From NCBI RefSeq assembly GCF_036195045.1, contig NZ_CP108100.1, positions 2,914,001 through 2,978,000 on the forward strand: a DNA stretch of 64,000 nucleotides. Direction: 5' to 3'. Within the stretch, counting starts at the first letter, position 1; the number at the start of each line of letters is the position of its first letter. The notes below the pieces were generated by a model. That model saw only the letters and a list, made by a program, of their open reading frames with translations. It did not search any database and had not been told where the DNA came from. Made by a program: the position numbers and the translations under genes. The DNA comes from Streptomyces sp. NBC_00236 (GTDB lineage Bacteria; Actinomycetota; Actinomycetes; Streptomycetales; Streptomycetaceae). Shown one piece after another: positions 51,563 to 59,522 of this stretch.

Positions 51563-51582
51563 GTGCTGCGCCTTTCTCCACG

Positions 51583-51621
51583 CTGATCCGAGCCTTGCGG
51601 CTGCGGATCAGGTCCTGATCC
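51583..51621 (-). promoter_or_regulatory. three-segment switch-like leader of the permease
   Basis: In transcript order the leader reads GGATCAG, GAC, CTGATCC, a 15-base spacer, then GGATCAG ahead of the ribosome site GGAGAAAGG. The middle CTGATCC (51611-51605) can pair with either GGATCAG, giving two mutually exclusive hairpins. The second also pairs GCC/GGC in its loop. This is typical of an attenuation or ribosome-access switch. Confidence 0.6.
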
Positions 51622-51871
51622 CCCCGGATATGGATGGAGTGCTGCCGGTGGTTGCCGGACTCGTCGCGCCTACCCGGGAACAGGGGTGGCGTCCCCGAGT
51701 GGTCGTGAAGATTTATCACGGGCACATCGGTGATCCACCGGACATTATGTGGCGCACACCACAGGAAAAAGCGGACAACGGTGTTCAGGCGCTGCAAAAA
51801 AGACCGATCAGGTGACGCGATCGTTATTCGGATTTGAGCGTCCGTTGAGCGAACGCCCGGTCACCGGTCGC
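51622..51871. other. permease promoter region with a small palindrome
   Basis: No gene is seen between 51622 and the DUF2017 stop. CGTGAAGATTTATCACG (51704-51720) is a symmetric 17-mer (5-bp arms) in an AT-richer patch about 140 bp upstream of the permease, a possible operator. Confidence 0.4.
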
Positions 51872-52456
51872 TTACGGCATCAGCGTTTCGACGAGCGTTT
51901 CCTGGAGCGCGCCCAGCCAGAGATAGGCCATGACCATGGGCTTGCGCGGATCGCTGTCCGGCAGCCGGTAGAGGGAGCCGTCCTCGCCGCCGTCCTCGTC
52001 GGAGACCTCAAGGCGGGTGCCGATGGTGAGGCGGAGGTCGTTGAGGGAGCCCAGCCAGCTGCGGCACTCGTCGGCGGTGAGGCCGAGTACGGCGGCGCCG
52101 TCCCCGGCGGGTGTGAGCGCGTCGAGGGTGCGGACGACGACGAGTGCGTCCTCGCGCTTGCGGGTGCGCAGGTCGTTCTCGGTGAAGCGGCGGAACTCGG
52201 CGGAAGCGGCGCGCAGTTCGGTGTCGTCGTCGCCGTAGGCCTCCGGGAAGAGGCGGGCGAGGGCCGGGTCGGAGGGCGGTTCGCTGGGGCCCTCGGCGAA
52301 GAGGGCGGCGAGCGGGTCCTCGCCCTCGGCGGGTTCGTCGCCGGGTCCGATGAGTTCGAGCAGCTGGACGGCGAGGGAGCGCAGGATCGCGATCTCCACC
52401 TCGTCGAGCGCGACGGCCGCGCCGCCGCCGGGGGTGGCCTCGAAGTGGCCGGCCAT
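51872..52456 (-). CDS. DUF2017 protein
   Basis: A 194-residue, acidic, mostly helical protein (VALDEVEIAILRSLAVQLLE, ASAEFRRFTENDLRTRKRED, TADECRSWLGSLNDLRLTIG, YLWLGALQETLVETL) that matches DUF2017, an actinobacterial family encoded directly after clpS. Function unknown; the fixed neighbourhood suggests a link to Clp-dependent proteolysis. It starts 49 bp after clpS on the same strand, so both are probably on one transcript. Confidence 0.85.
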   Translation of the reverse strand: MAGHFEATPGGGAAVALDEVEIAILRSLAVQLLELIGPGDEPAEGEDPLAALFAEGPSEPPSDPALARLFPEAYGDDDTELRAASAEFRRFTENDLRTRKREDALVVVRTLDALTPAGDGAAVLGLTADECRSWLGSLNDLRLTIGTRLEVSDEDGGEDGSLYRLPDSDPRKPMVMAYLWLGALQETLVETLMP

Positions 52457-52505
52457 GGGTTGACTCCGATGGTGTTCGGGCGGGCGGGGCGGGGGAATCA
52501 GGGGG

Positions 52506-52811
52506 TCAGTTGCGGTCCTGGGTGAGGGTGGCCCACAGTCCGTAGCCGTGCATGGCCTGGACGTCGCGCTCCATCTCTTCGCGGCTGCCGCTGGAGACGA
52601 CGGCGCGGCCCTTCTGGTGGACGTCCAGCATCAGCTTGTGGGCCTTGTCCTTGGAGTAGCCGAAGTAGGCCTGGAAGACATAGGTCACGTAGCTCATGAG
52701 GTTGACCGGGTCGTTGTGGACCAGCGTCACCCAGGGGACGTCGGGCTCGGGGACGACGAGGTTCTCCTCGGCCGATTCGGGACGTTCGATCTCTACGGGG
52801 GCGACGCTCAC
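52506..52811 (-). CDS. clpS: ClpS adaptor protein
   Basis: A 101-residue N-recognin that binds proteins with destabilising N-terminal residues and hands them to the ClpA/ClpC-ClpP protease. [20 protein letters not shown] is the conserved core with the N-end-binding Asn/Asp, and [20 protein letters not shown] completes the binding pocket. The N-terminal 25 residues are flexible as usual. First gene of a clpS-DUF2017 unit, divergent from pncB. Confidence 0.95.
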   Translation of the reverse strand: MSVAPVEIERPESAEENLVVPEPDVPWVTLVHNDPVNLMSYVTYVFQAYFGYSKDKAHKLMLDVHQKGRAVVSSGSREEMERDVQAMHGYGLWATLTQDRN

Positions 52812-52895
52812 CTACCCCATGCTGCCACTCGGGAGGGTCCATCGCACACACGGGGCCGGTGGCGCGGCGGGCCCGACACAGGCCCGGCACCCCCC

Positions 52896-52916
52896 ATCTC
52901 GTCACTTTGACGAAAT
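52896..52916. promoter_or_regulatory. 21-bp palindrome at the pncB promoter
   Basis: ATCTCGTCA (52896-52904) and TGACGAAAT (52908-52916) flank CTT; one mismatch in 9 bp. It covers the likely -35 of a promoter with TAGCAT (52922-52927) only 7 bases before the pncB ATG. A repressor of NAD salvage could bind here, but no named box is recognised. Confidence 0.55.
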
Positions 52917-52934
52917 AGGGGTAGCATCCCCGGC

Positions 52935-54263
52935 ATGAACTCAGCGGACCTTGGGCGACGGGTCGGTGTGCCGTCGACCGCACTCTTCACCGACCAGTAC
53001 GAGCTCACGATGGTGCAGGCCGCGTTGAAGGCCGGCACCGCCGACCGGCGCTCGGTCTTCGAGGCGTTCACCCGCCGGCTGCCCGAGGGGCGGCGCTACG
53101 GCGTCGTCGCAGGCATCGGGCGGGTCCTGGACGCGGTGGAGAACTTCCACTTCGACGACGAGATGCTCGCCTTCCTGCGTGACCAGAACGTGGTCGACGG
53201 GCCGACCCTCGACTACCTGGCCGATTACCGCTTCAGCGGCGACATCTGGGGCTACCCGGAGGGCGAGGTGTACTTCCCGGGCTCGCCCGTCCTGCGGGTC
53301 GAGGGCTCCTTCGCCGAGTGCGTGCTGCTGGAGACGGTGATCCTGTCGATCCTCAACCACGACTCGGCGATCGCCGCGGCGGCCTCGCGGATGTCGGCGG
53401 CGGCGGGCGGGCGCGGGCTGATCGAGATGGGTGCCCGGCGCACGCACGAGCTGTCGGCGGTGGCCTCGGCCCGTGCCGCGTACATCGGCGGCTTCGACAC
53501 CACGTCCGACCTGGCCGCGGGCTTCCGCTACAACATCCCGACCGTCGGCACGAGCGCCCACGCGTTCACCCTGCTGCACGACTCCGAGCGCGACGCGTTC
53601 CGGGCGCAGGTCGACTCGCTGGGCCGGGACACGACGCTGCTGGTCGACACGTACGACGTCACCGCGGCGGTCCGTACGGCGGTCGAGGTGGCCGGGCCGG
53701 AACTGGGAGCGGTCCGCATCGACTCGGGCGACCTGCTGCTCGTCGCGCACCGGGTGCGCCAGCAGCTGGACGAGCTGGGCGCCACGGGCACGAAGATCGT
53801 GGTGACGTCGGACCTGGACGAGTACGCCATCGCCTCGCTGGCCGCGGCGCCGGTGGACGCGTACGGGGTGGGCACGCAGCTGGTGACCGGCAGCGGGCAC
53901 CCCACGTGCTCGATGGTCTACAAGCTGGTCGCCCGCGCCTCCTCGGCGGACCCGGCGGACGAGCTGCGGCCGGTGGCGAAGAAGTCGATGGGCGCGAAGT
54001 CCTCGAAGGGCGGTCGCAAGTGGGCGGCCCGCCGGCTGGACGAGGACGGGGTGGCCGACGCCGAGGTGATCGGCACGGGCCCGGTCCCTGCCGAGCTGGC
54101 CGGCCGGCAGCTGCTGGTGGAGCTGGTCAGGGGCGGCGAGGTCGTGGCGCGCGAGCCGCTGGATGCGGCCCGGGAGCGGCATATCGCCGCGCGGGCGGGG
54201 CTGCCGATGTCGGCGATGCAGTTGTCGCGGGGGGAGCCGGTGCTGCCCACGGAGTACGTGTGA
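52935..54263 (+). CDS. pncB: nicotinate phosphoribosyltransferase
   Basis: A 442-residue NAD-salvage enzyme joining nicotinate and PRPP to give nicotinate mononucleotide, coupled to ATP hydrolysis. ALFTDQYELTMVQAALKAGT opens the fold; GARRTHELSAVASARAAYIG, FDTTSDLAAGFRYNIPTVGT SAH (with the autophosphorylated His region) and VRIDSGDLLLVAHRVRQQLD are conserved. -10 element TAGCAT lies 7 bases from the ATG, so the message is probably leaderless. Followed 194 bp later by pncA, completing nicotinamide-to-NaMN salvage. Divergent from clpS. Confidence 0.93.
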   Translation: MNSADLGRRVGVPSTALFTDQYELTMVQAALKAGTADRRSVFEAFTRRLPEGRRYGVVAGIGRVLDAVENFHFDDEMLAFLRDQNVVDGPTLDYLADYRFSGDIWGYPEGEVYFPGSPVLRVEGSFAECVLLETVILSILNHDSAIAAAASRMSAAAGGRGLIEMGARRTHELSAVASARAAYIGGFDTTSDLAAGFRYNIPTVGTSAHAFTLLHDSERDAFRAQVDSLGRDTTLLVDTYDVTAAVRTAVEVAGPELGAVRIDSGDLLLVAHRVRQQLDELGATGTKIVVTSDLDEYAIASLAAAPVDAYGVGTQLVTGSGHPTCSMVYKLVARASSADPADELRPVAKKSMGAKSSKGGRKWAARRLDEDGVADAEVIGTGPVPAELAGRQLLVELVRGGEVVAREPLDAARERHIAARAGLPMSAMQLSRGEPVLPTEYV

Positions 54264-54323
54264 GGGGGCGGCGCGACGCGATGCGAGGCCGGGGGCGCCC
54301 GGCGGTCGCTTTGTCCTCAATCT

Positions 54324-54356
54324 CCGGACGGGCTTGATTTTCCCGGACGGGCTTGA
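54324..54356. repeat. 14-bp direct repeat pair between pncB and pncA
   Basis: CCGGACGGGCTTGA occurs at 54324-54337 and 54343-54356, preceded by CCTCAATCT. It looks like a decayed copy of the dispersed Streptomyces element also present at 47778-47915. Confidence 0.6.
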
Positions 54357-54457
54357 ATTGCGCGGGCGCCCCCTCCCTAACGCAGGCCCGATTCCCTAGG
54401 CTCGGCACCACCCAGTAACCGCCCCTTGCTCCCCTCCCCCACCGAAGGACACCCGTC

Positions 54458-55045
54458 ATGCACCGCGCCTTGATCGTCGTGGACGTCCAGAACGACTTCT
54501 GCGAAGGCGGGAGCCTCGCGGTCGCCGGGGGCGCCGATGTCGCCGCCGCCATCACCGATCTGATCGGTGAGGCCCAGCCGGGATACCGGCACGTGGTGGC
54601 CACCCGTGACCACCACGTCGACCCGGGTGACCACTTCTCCGCGGCACCGGACTTCGAGCACTCCTGGCCGGAGCACTGCGTCGCCGGTACGGAGGGCGTG
54701 GGCTTCCACCCCAATTTCGCGCCCGCGGTCGCCTCCGGGGCGATCGACACCGTCTTCGACAAGGGTGCGTACGCCGCCGCGTACAGCGGCTTCGAGGGCC
54801 AGGACGAGAACGGGACGGGGCTGGCCGCATGGCTGCGTGAGCGCGGGGTCACGGAGGTCGACGTGGTCGGTATCGCGACCGACCACTGCGTCCGGGCCAC
54901 CGCGCTCGACGCCGTCCGTGAGGGCTTCGCCACGCACGTACTGCTGGATCTGACCGCGGGCGTCGCCGAGGCGACGACGGACCGGGCGCTGGCCGAGCTG
55001 CGGGATGCCGGTGTGGTGCTCTCCGGCAAGCCGGCGGTCGGCTGA
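54458..55045 (+). CDS. pncA: nicotinamidase
   Basis: A 195-residue isochorismatase-fold amidase converting nicotinamide to nicotinate. Catalytic Asp is in ALIVVDVQNDFCEGGS, metal ligands in ATRDHHVDPGDHF, Lys in DTVFDKGAYAAAYSGFEG and nucleophile Cys in GIATDHCVRATALDA. The DHH…DH pattern is that of PncA, so it is preferred over generic isochorismatase. ATG 54458. Next to pncB in the same orientation; a hairpin ends the unit. Confidence 0.93.
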   Translation: MHRALIVVDVQNDFCEGGSLAVAGGADVAAAITDLIGEAQPGYRHVVATRDHHVDPGDHFSAAPDFEHSWPEHCVAGTEGVGFHPNFAPAVASGAIDTVFDKGAYAAAYSGFEGQDENGTGLAAWLRERGVTEVDVVGIATDHCVRATALDAVREGFATHVLLDLTAGVAEATTDRALAELRDAGVVLSGKPAVG

Positions 55046-55058
55046 GGGCAGGGTATGC

Positions 55059-55088
55059 CGTCACGCTGCGTCGCACGGCAGCGTGACG
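55059..55088. terminator. 11-bp perfect hairpin after pncA
   Basis: CGTCACGCTGC (55059-55069) pairs with GCAGCGTGACG (55078-55088), 8-base loop, between convergent pncA and the unknown gene. Confidence 0.85.
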
Positions 55089-55094
55089 ACAGGC

Positions 55095-55427
55095 TCAGCT
55101 CTGCCGGGCCGGGAGGGCGGGCCTCAGGAGGGCGCGTATCGGGTGCCAGAGCTCCTGGGCCCGCTCGGGTCTCGCGCGCCACAGGAGGCCGTCGGGGTGG
55201 TGCAGGACGGCGGTGATCTCGTCCGGCGTGGGCGGCTCCGCGTTGCCGCGGAGGTAGACCGCGCGCAGGCCCAGATTGCGCAGCCTGGTCAGGGCCCGGG
55301 CCCGGTTCGCCGCGTGTACCAGGACGCGTACCGGAGTGTCCGGTCCCACGCCCTCCGCCGGGCTCGGCAGGGTGATCGCGACGACCACACTGCCGTTCGG
55401 CAATTTGCTGAATCCTCCGCCTGCCAT
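55095..55427 (-). CDS. conserved hypothetical protein
   Basis: A 110-residue soluble protein (MAGGGFSKLPNGSVVVAITL … LRPALPARQS). A beta-rich N-terminal half is followed by RARALTRLRNLGLRAVYLRG and a Pro-rich DEITAVLHHPDGLLWRARPE segment. No signal, no metal or catalytic motif visible, family not recognised. It is convergent with pncA and follows the M6 protease gene region on the same strand, separated by 127 bp and a terminator. Confidence 0.6.
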   Translation of the reverse strand: MAGGGFSKLPNGSVVVAITLPSPAEGVGPDTPVRVLVHAANRARALTRLRNLGLRAVYLRGNAEPPTPDEITAVLHHPDGLLWRARPERAQELWHPIRALLRPALPARQS

Positions 55428-55491
55428 GCTCCGCGCTCCCCCGTGAGACGTCGTGTGTCAATAAGAATCCGAACAAGAGGCACCTAAACAC

Positions 55492-55527
55492 GATCGGCCG
55501 CCGCCCGCTAGAGGGCGACGGCCGATC
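55492..55527 (-). terminator. 15-bp hairpin after M6 protease gene
   Basis: 55492-55506 (GATCGGCCGCCGCCC) pairs with 55513-55527 with one mismatch, 6-base loop, 27 bp after the protease stop. Confidence 0.85.
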
Positions 55528-55553
55528 ATGCTTTGACCTGCGGTTTTACCGAA

Positions 55554-57953
55554 CTACTTGTGCGACGGACCCACCTTGACGGTCATCGTCGAGCCGCTGA
55601 GCGGCTCGCTGACGATCGAGATCCGGGTGTTCGTGTCAGTAACCTGCACGCTTCCGGTCTTGTTCTCCTTGTACCAGTAGGTGCCCTTGTGGTCGTCGAA
55701 GACCGGAACGCCGAGCTGCGGCTTGATCTTCGTGGCCACGTCACCGTTGTGCAGCGTGAAGCCGTCGGTGGGGTACCAGCTGAACGGAGCGTCGAAGGGC
55801 TGGATCTTGTTGCGGATGACCGTGCCGTCCGACCACTTCAGCGGCTTGGCGTGCGCGTCGATCGGCAGGATCAGGCCCTGACCCGGGTGGGCCGAGACGT
55901 TGTTGTCCTTCTGGGAGGTGTCCCACAGCCAGATGAGCAGGCCGTTCTGGTACGGGTAGTGCTCGACCCAGTCCGGACGGCTGTTGGAGAACCCGAAGTT
56001 GTACGGGCCGACCTTCAGGGTCCGGTCGTACGAGACGTACTGGCGGTTCTCCGCGAGGTAGTACTGCTCGTAGTCCTTGGTGAAGGACGCACCCACGCGC
56101 GAGAAGCCCTTGGCGGTCCAGCCGTTGTCGTCGCCCTCGGCGTTGTCCGTGAAGAGCACGGCGCCGTCGGCGTTGACCGTGATGGTGTCGGCCGCGAAGC
56201 CGATGCCACCCGCGCCACCGTCGGTGGCGTAGCGGAACCGGACGTCGATCTTCTTGCCGGCGTAGGCGTCCAGCGAGTACGAGAGCTTCTGGTACTTGCC
56301 GGAGACGTCGGTCAGGGACGGCTTGTCACTGGCGTCGCGCGGGATGGCCACGCCGTCGGCGGTGCCGTCGATCGCGGTCCAGCTGGTGCCACCGTTGTCC
56401 GACACCTCGGTGTAGAGGTAGTCGTAGTCCTTCTCGATGTCCCACCAGCCCGCGAGGTCCAGGGACGCCTTGGACTTGCCGGTCAGGTCGACCGGACGGG
56501 ACAGGGTGTTGCTGAGGTTGTCACCCATGTCGCTCCACCACTGCTTGGCGCCCTCGGCGGGCGTCGTGACGGCGGTGGTGACGGCCTTGGCGGGCAGCTC
56601 GACGACGAGCGCCTGCTTGTTCTCGGTGTTGTACTCGGAGACGCCCAGCTTGTGGGTGGACTTCGTCGCGGCCTTGGCCTTGTCGTAGTTCAGCCAGCCC
56701 AGCTGGAACTTGTCCCAGGCGGTCATGTCGCCGGGCAGGTCACCGATGCTGTTCTTACCGGTGCCGAGCCAGGAACCGGCCGACATCAGCGACCAGAAAC
56801 CGACCGAGTTCTCGGCGGTGTTGGTCGTGTCGTACAGGTCCGGCAGACCGAGGTCGTGGCCGTACTCGTGGGCGAAGACGCCCAGGCCGCCGTTCTCGGG
56901 CTGTGCGGTGTAGTCGCCGACCCAGATGCCGGTGTCACCGATCTGAGTGCCGCCGGCCTTGTTGTCGGCCGGGCCGGTCGCGCCCGCGTTGGTGCCGTAG
57001 GCGTACCAGCGGTGCGCCCAGATGGCGTTGGTGCCCTCGGCACCGCCGCCCGCGGACTCGTCCTCACCGGCGTGCACGATCTGGAAGTGATCGATGTAGC
57101 CGTCGGGCTCGTTGAAGTTGCCGTCACCGTCGAAGTCGTAACGGTCCCACTGGTCGTACTCAGCGAGATCGGCCTTGATCTGCTCGGGCGTACGGCCCTT
57201 GGCCTTCTGGTCGGCGGCCCAGGCGTTGGTGCCGTCCTTGATCATGTCCCAGGCGTTGGCGCAGTTGGTCGAACCGCAGTAGTTCGAGCCGTAGCGTGCC
57301 TCGTTGTACGGGACCTTGACCCAGTCGGAGACCTCGCCGTCGACCGAGTAGCGCCCGGAGGACGTCTTCTCGTAGTACGTCTTGAGCGAGTCCTTGCCGG
57401 CACCCGTACCGAAGTACAGGTCCTGGAAGTGGGCCTGGTTGTAGTCGGCCTGCCAGGCGGTGCTGTTGTCCTTCTCGGGGTCCGGCTGGGCTATCTTGTT
57501 GTGCGCCGGTCCGGGCTTGCCGCCGTACTTCGGCACGGCGGGCTTGGGGCCCGCGCCGTCCGGGTCGAACATGGTCGTGTTGTCGACCTGGTCGCCGAAC
57601 TCCACCAGGATGGTGAAGATCTTGTCGGTCTTCTGCCGCTGCAACTCGACGTACTTGTTGTCGTCGAGCTTGACGACCTTCGAGCCGTTGCGCGACAGCG
57701 TCTTCTTGTCGCCGGATATGACCTGTTCGAGGGCGGCCTGACGCTGGGCGTCCTGCTGCTTGCTGAACGGGCCTTCCAGGTTGTGCGCGTCACCCTTGGC
57801 CGACCCCGGGTCCCGGCGGTCGACACTGGCGGCGGCGCTGCTTGACGCCTGGTCATCTGCCTGAGCGGTGGCGAAGGCGGATGCGGTGGCGGCAGTTGCG
57901 GCCATGGCCACGACAACCGCTCCGGTGCGAAGCGCCCGTCTTTTAATGATCAC
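55554..57953 (-). CDS. secreted M6 metalloprotease (immune inhibitor A family)
   Basis: A 799-residue exoprotease. A signal peptide (ALRTGAVVVAMAATAATASA) and a propeptide precede the zinc catalytic domain, whose motif HEYGHDLGLPD lies at 362-372 (HExxHxxGxxD). Surrounding blocks DRYDFDGDGNFNEPDGYIDH (calcium-like loop) and AIWAHRWYAYGTNAGATGP are typical of InhA-type proteins. The C-terminal half holds jelly-roll-like domains (LDLAGWWDIEKDYDYLYTEV). It would degrade host or competitor proteins outside the cell. Monocistronic, with a palindromic promoter region. Confidence 0.93.
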   Translation of the reverse strand: MIIKRRALRTGAVVVAMAATAATASAFATAQADDQASSSAAASVDRRDPGSAKGDAHNLEGPFSKQQDAQRQAALEQVISGDKKTLSRNGSKVVKLDDNKYVELQRQKTDKIFTILVEFGDQVDNTTMFDPDGAGPKPAVPKYGGKPGPAHNKIAQPDPEKDNSTAWQADYNQAHFQDLYFGTGAGKDSLKTYYEKTSSGRYSVDGEVSDWVKVPYNEARYGSNYCGSTNCANAWDMIKDGTNAWAADQKAKGRTPEQIKADLAEYDQWDRYDFDGDGNFNEPDGYIDHFQIVHAGEDESAGGGAEGTNAIWAHRWYAYGTNAGATGPADNKAGGTQIGDTGIWVGDYTAQPENGGLGVFAHEYGHDLGLPDLYDTTNTAENSVGFWSLMSAGSWLGTGKNSIGDLPGDMTAWDKFQLGWLNYDKAKAATKSTHKLGVSEYNTENKQALVVELPAKAVTTAVTTPAEGAKQWWSDMGDNLSNTLSRPVDLTGKSKASLDLAGWWDIEKDYDYLYTEVSDNGGTSWTAIDGTADGVAIPRDASDKPSLTDVSGKYQKLSYSLDAYAGKKIDVRFRYATDGGAGGIGFAADTITVNADGAVLFTDNAEGDDNGWTAKGFSRVGASFTKDYEQYYLAENRQYVSYDRTLKVGPYNFGFSNSRPDWVEHYPYQNGLLIWLWDTSQKDNNVSAHPGQGLILPIDAHAKPLKWSDGTVIRNKIQPFDAPFSWYPTDGFTLHNGDVATKIKPQLGVPVFDDHKGTYWYKENKTGSVQVTDTNTRISIVSEPLSGSTMTVKVGPSHK

Positions 57954-58323
57954 GTGATGCAGTCCTCCCCGACGCCCGCGACTGCGACCTTGGAGGTGTG
58001 AAGGGGCCGCGCGCGGAAACGCGTCACAAGTGACGACATTCGACCGGAGTTACGGAAGAAAAGACAGACCTTGACTTGAACAGGCCAAGTGCACTATGCA
58101 GGAGTTCATTTCCGCTATCCGGACGATCGCTCCGCGCCGGACCGGCGCGCCAAAGGCCCCCGGGGGCTTGCGACATGACTCCGTGCGCCCCCCGTGCACC
58201 GGTACCGTGGGTTAGGTGACGCTTACTACCCGTTCCGCTCGGGCATTCACCGTCGTAGAGTCACTTGACAGCGAAACCGTGTCGAGAGACTGCCCATCCG
58301 ACGTCCCGAGGACGGATACCGCC
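57954..58323. other. divergent intergenic region with small palindrome
   Basis: No gene supported. CGTCACAAGTGACG (58022-58035, 6-bp arms) lies about 70 bp upstream of the M6 protease. TTGACT (58071-58076) with TATGCA 18 bases later could be a plus-strand promoter. An extended start for the downstream gene at GTG 58216 is possible but less likely. Confidence 0.5.
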
Positions 58324-58665
58324 ATGCCGCGTCCCACTGCTGCACAGCTCTCCTACGGTTCGGTGACCGTCGTCTTCTCGACCCTCGCCATGCTGCTGCT
58401 GTCCCGTACCGAAACGGGCATCGGCATCGCCGTCATCGGCACGGCCGCGCTCGCGCTCGGTCTGCTGGTGGCCGTCACCGTTCCGCTTCCGGCGCGCAGG
58501 AACACAGCGAAAGCGGCGAGGACAGGGGCCGCGGTGTCCGTACACCGTGACACCGTCCCCGCCGCTGCCGAACCCGAGGGTCGCACCCTCGACCCCGTAC
58601 AGAGCAGGATCCCGGCCGCACGCGCCGCATCGGAGCGGGTGGGCGAGCACTCGCTGAGGCGCTGA
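58324..58665 (+). CDS. small two-helix membrane protein
   Basis: A 113-residue protein from ATG 58324 (MPRPTAAQLSYGSVTVVFST), with GAGGACGG upstream. Two hydrophobic helices (YGSVTVVFSTLAMLLL and GIGIAVIGTAALALGLLVAV) are joined by a short SRTETG turn, followed by a hydrophilic tail of about 50 residues. Family not recognised. An in-frame GTG at 58216 would add 36 residues with no clear role. Shares a bidirectional hairpin with the RDD gene. Confidence 0.65.
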   Translation: MPRPTAAQLSYGSVTVVFSTLAMLLLSRTETGIGIAVIGTAALALGLLVAVTVPLPARRNTAKAARTGAAVSVHRDTVPAAAEPEGRTLDPVQSRIPAARAASERVGEHSLRR

Positions 58666-58674
58666 CGGCCGAAA

Positions 58675-58706
58675 CGGCCGGAAGGGTGCCGACACCCTCC
58701 CGGCCG
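58675..58706. terminator. 14-bp bidirectional hairpin
   Basis: 58675-58688 (CGGCCGGAAGGGTG) pairs with 58693-58706 with one mismatch, 4-base loop, between convergent genes. Confidence 0.85.
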
Positions 58707-58710
58707 TCCG

Positions 58711-59370
58711 TCAGTTGGTGACCACCACCACGGTCTTGGCCGCCTTGTCCTGGAGCCCCTGCTTGTACGGCTTGTCGGTGAACATCAGCACGATGTTGAT
58801 CAGCCACCACAGGCACGGGCAGCACAGCAGCGCCGGGACCCACAGCACGACGGCCCGCATGAAGGCGCTGCCGGTGTCCGGCACCCTGCCGTCGTTGAGC
58901 ATCGCGACCCGCAGCTTCAGCAGCCGCTTGCCCAGGGTGCGGCCGTCCTTGTGCGTGAAGTACGTGTCGTACCCGACGTAGATCACCAGGGCGATCAGCG
59001 ACCAGAGCAGCTGATGCCCGCTGTAGGTCTGGGCGAAGACATCGCCGACGTCGTCGTCGTTGTTGCTGTCCGACATCACCGCGCCGCCCCAGGGCAGCGA
59101 GATCAGATACAGCGGGATCGAGATGATCAGGAAGTCGATCAGCCGGGCCAGGATGCGCTTGCCGGGTTCGGCGAGCGGCGGCATGCCCGCCAGAGGATCC
59201 GTTCCGCCGTACTGACCGCCGCCGTAAGGACCCGGATCGTACGGGGGCGGGGGCGGCGGCGCGCTGCCGTAGGGCGAGCCCGAGGACGGCGGCGGCTGGG
59301 ACCCGGGCGGCTTCTTGGAGAACGGGTCGTCCTCGGGCGGCTGACCGGACGTCGGCTGATCGTTGCTCAT
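58711..59370 (-). CDS. RDD-family membrane protein
   Basis: A 219-residue protein. A Pro/Gly/Ser-rich disordered N terminus (about 1-65, PPPPPPYDPGPYGGGQYGG) precedes an RDD domain: PGKRILARLIDFLIISIPLY has the Arg and Asp, and THKDGRTLGKRLLKLRVAML is the second conserved motif. Three membrane helices are predicted. RDD proteins are of unknown or diverse function. A second RDD gene follows 152 bp upstream on the same strand, so the two may be duplicates. Confidence 0.85.
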   Translation of the reverse strand: MSNDQPTSGQPPEDDPFSKKPPGSQPPPSSGSPYGSAPPPPPPYDPGPYGGGQYGGTDPLAGMPPLAEPGKRILARLIDFLIISIPLYLISLPWGGAVMSDSNNDDDVGDVFAQTYSGHQLLWSLIALVIYVGYDTYFTHKDGRTLGKRLLKLRVAMLNDGRVPDTGSAFMRAVVLWVPALLCCPCLWWLINIVLMFTDKPYKQGLQDKAAKTVVVVTN

Positions 59371-59522
59371 GCGGGCAGTGCACCCCGCCCCACGGGCGCC
59401 CGCAACGGCTCAGGTGCGTTCGGGGGAACGGAATCCGTCCGACGGCCCTCACCCGAAGGGCCGTCAGCCGTGCGGGTCGCTCCCGCCGCCCCGGAAACGC
59501 GACCGGGGACGCGGACCGCTGC

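Noticed and set aside
53318..54337. Second frame over pncB
   Set aside because: Gly/Arg-rich alternative-frame translation without domains; pncB is a complete enzyme.
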